From Sperchopsis tessellata (lineage: Eukaryota > Arthropoda > Insecta > Coleoptera > Hydrophilidae), in NCBI GenBank assembly GCA_033557685.1, contig JAWQRN010000058.1:1-44295 (forward strand): a stretch of 44,295 nt of DNA, given 5' to 3'. The notes under the pieces were generated by a model that ran no database searches, was not told where the DNA came from, and saw only the letters and a list, made by a program, of their open reading frames with translations. Shown here piece after piece: positions 43,370 through 44,295 of this stretch; the first letter of the stretch is position 1; each line of letters begins with the position of its first letter. Made by a program: the position numbers and the translations under genes.

Positions 43370-43705
43370 CTAAGTATCTTCAGGTTTTCTGGGAGATAAC
43401 CGTGTGTTTTCGTCCACCATTGCAGAGGACATTATCATGACATGTACCTCTAAAAAGTGCTAATTATAGATTGCCATGCAGCTCTGAAAACTGCTAGATG
43501 CAAGTGCCGACCAGCTCTAAAAAGTGCTAGTATAACTGACATCTAGCTCTAAGAAGTGCTAGTTATAGAATAAAAGGTTTTCCGTAGTTTACCGCCTTAT
43601 ATATAGCGTGGTCGGACCCCACGCTTAGTAGCCAAGTACTTAGCCTCGGAAAACTTGAAGATATTTACTGTGGCTGTGGAAATCTATGTACTGAATTAAT
43701 ATACC
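43370..43705. mobile_element. Inverted-repeat element with internal ~33-bp tandem units, copy B
   Basis: Left arm TATCTTCAGGTTTTCTGGGA at 43376-43395 followed by GGGAGATAACCGTGTGTTTTCGTCCACCATTGCAG-like bases. Right arm around 43645-43690 is the reverse complement of the first bases (CTCGGAAAACTTGAAGATA). Four tandem units start at 43448, 43482, 43515 and 43547. A GCGTGG/CCACGC hairpin lies at 43607-43625. Reverse-complementing 43650-43695 gives words matching 11404-11457, so both ends of the family are represented. Confidence 0.75.
43448..43577. repeat. Four ~33-bp tandem units
   Basis: Units of 34, 33, 32 and 31 bp, each starting CTCTnAnAAnTGCTA, as in copy A at 11531-11631. Confidence 0.8.
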
Positions 43706-44295
43706 TAAGTGTTCTGTGAATTTGCACGATCGTTTTTGACTTAAACACAGATAGATATAATCATATTTATTTCATTTCAGTTTCTGACATAAATGTGTGG
43801 CCGAAGTCCCATGACACTATATTATATTACAATTTCATATGCATGAGAAAATGTAGGAAAATTCCTTCCTAGTTTGTTTAGTTGAGAAATACTTTTCATA
43901 ACATTTCATATTTTAGCATTCTCTAATCAAATTTCAAAATTGTTAAAAACTTTAAATTTACCAAACATTTTGACAAATAATTTTGACAGTTGCTTTTCAA
44001 AAAAAATCATTTGCGCAAACTTTTAAGAAATATTTTGTTTGTTGGTATAGTAAATGAGTTCGCAGACAAGTCAAGAAGGAGAATGTTTTAAATATATTTT
44101 TTTTGTGTTATTTAATTTTGTTTAAGTTTCATAAATAAGTAATTTGTTCATATTATAAACTATACATTGCAAATAAAATTATTCTCCCAAACGGCCTCAT
44201 TTTTATTTCGGTGTAAGATCTTTTGAAACATTAATAAATAGTCATTGTTAATCTGCCGAACTTTATTCACCAATTGCCAATAAGAATATGGACTT
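43706..44295. other. PAIP1 intron 3, remainder to window end
   Basis: A/T-rich, with no coding exon or repeat recognised. Confidence 0.5.

Overview
This window is animal nuclear DNA, almost certainly from an insect and perhaps a beetle. It is strongly A+T-rich, has short exons with GT-AG introns, and is crowded with decayed transposons (BovB/RTE-like and Jockey-like LINEs, mariner, Tc1, pogo, SINEs). The order-level guess rests only on the repeat style and is weak. No bacterial operon, CRISPR array, or rRNA or true tRNA gene is visible.

Layout. (1) 1-5650 holds the 5' coding part of an unrecognised minus-strand gene: coding exons at 5128-5650 and 1825-2008, continuing off the left edge. Its 3.1-kb intron contains hAT-like, mariner and pogo-MITE debris. 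(2) About 5.7-17.9 kb is intergenic or unassigned. It contains LINE relics at 7.1-7.7 kb and 8.05-10.0 kb, an inverted-repeat element with ~33-bp internal repeats at 11.4-11.75 kb, a tRNA-derived SINE with clear target-site duplications at 11.95-12.18 kb, an RTE tail at 12.4-12.85 kb, and a pogo-type MITE at 13.38-14.45 kb that itself contains a second short retroposon. (3) 17937-29892 is a complete nine-exon MED24 gene (Mediator tail subunit), 1026 codons. All exon phases join cleanly. (4) 29893-31092 is the spacer, holding a possible small minus-strand last exon. (5) 31093-42584 and onward is PAIP1 (poly(A)-binding-protein-interacting protein 1). It has a PAM2 motif and a MIF4G domain, three coding exons are visible, and the gene runs off the right edge. 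Its first intron is about 10.1 kb and contains Jockey, RTE, two other LINE relics, a pogo MITE and a pogo transposase relic.

The two identified genes are core machinery for transcription (MED24) and translation (PAIP1). They are head-to-tail, and I see no sign that they act together. The most informative observations are in the mobile DNA: nested insertions with intact target-site duplications, an inverted-repeat family with internal ~33-bp tandem units present twice, paired MITEs in opposite orientation, palindromic ends at the window start and at 21.25 kb, and a tryptophan-type PAM2 motif in PAIP1. I found no convincing new multi-gene system.
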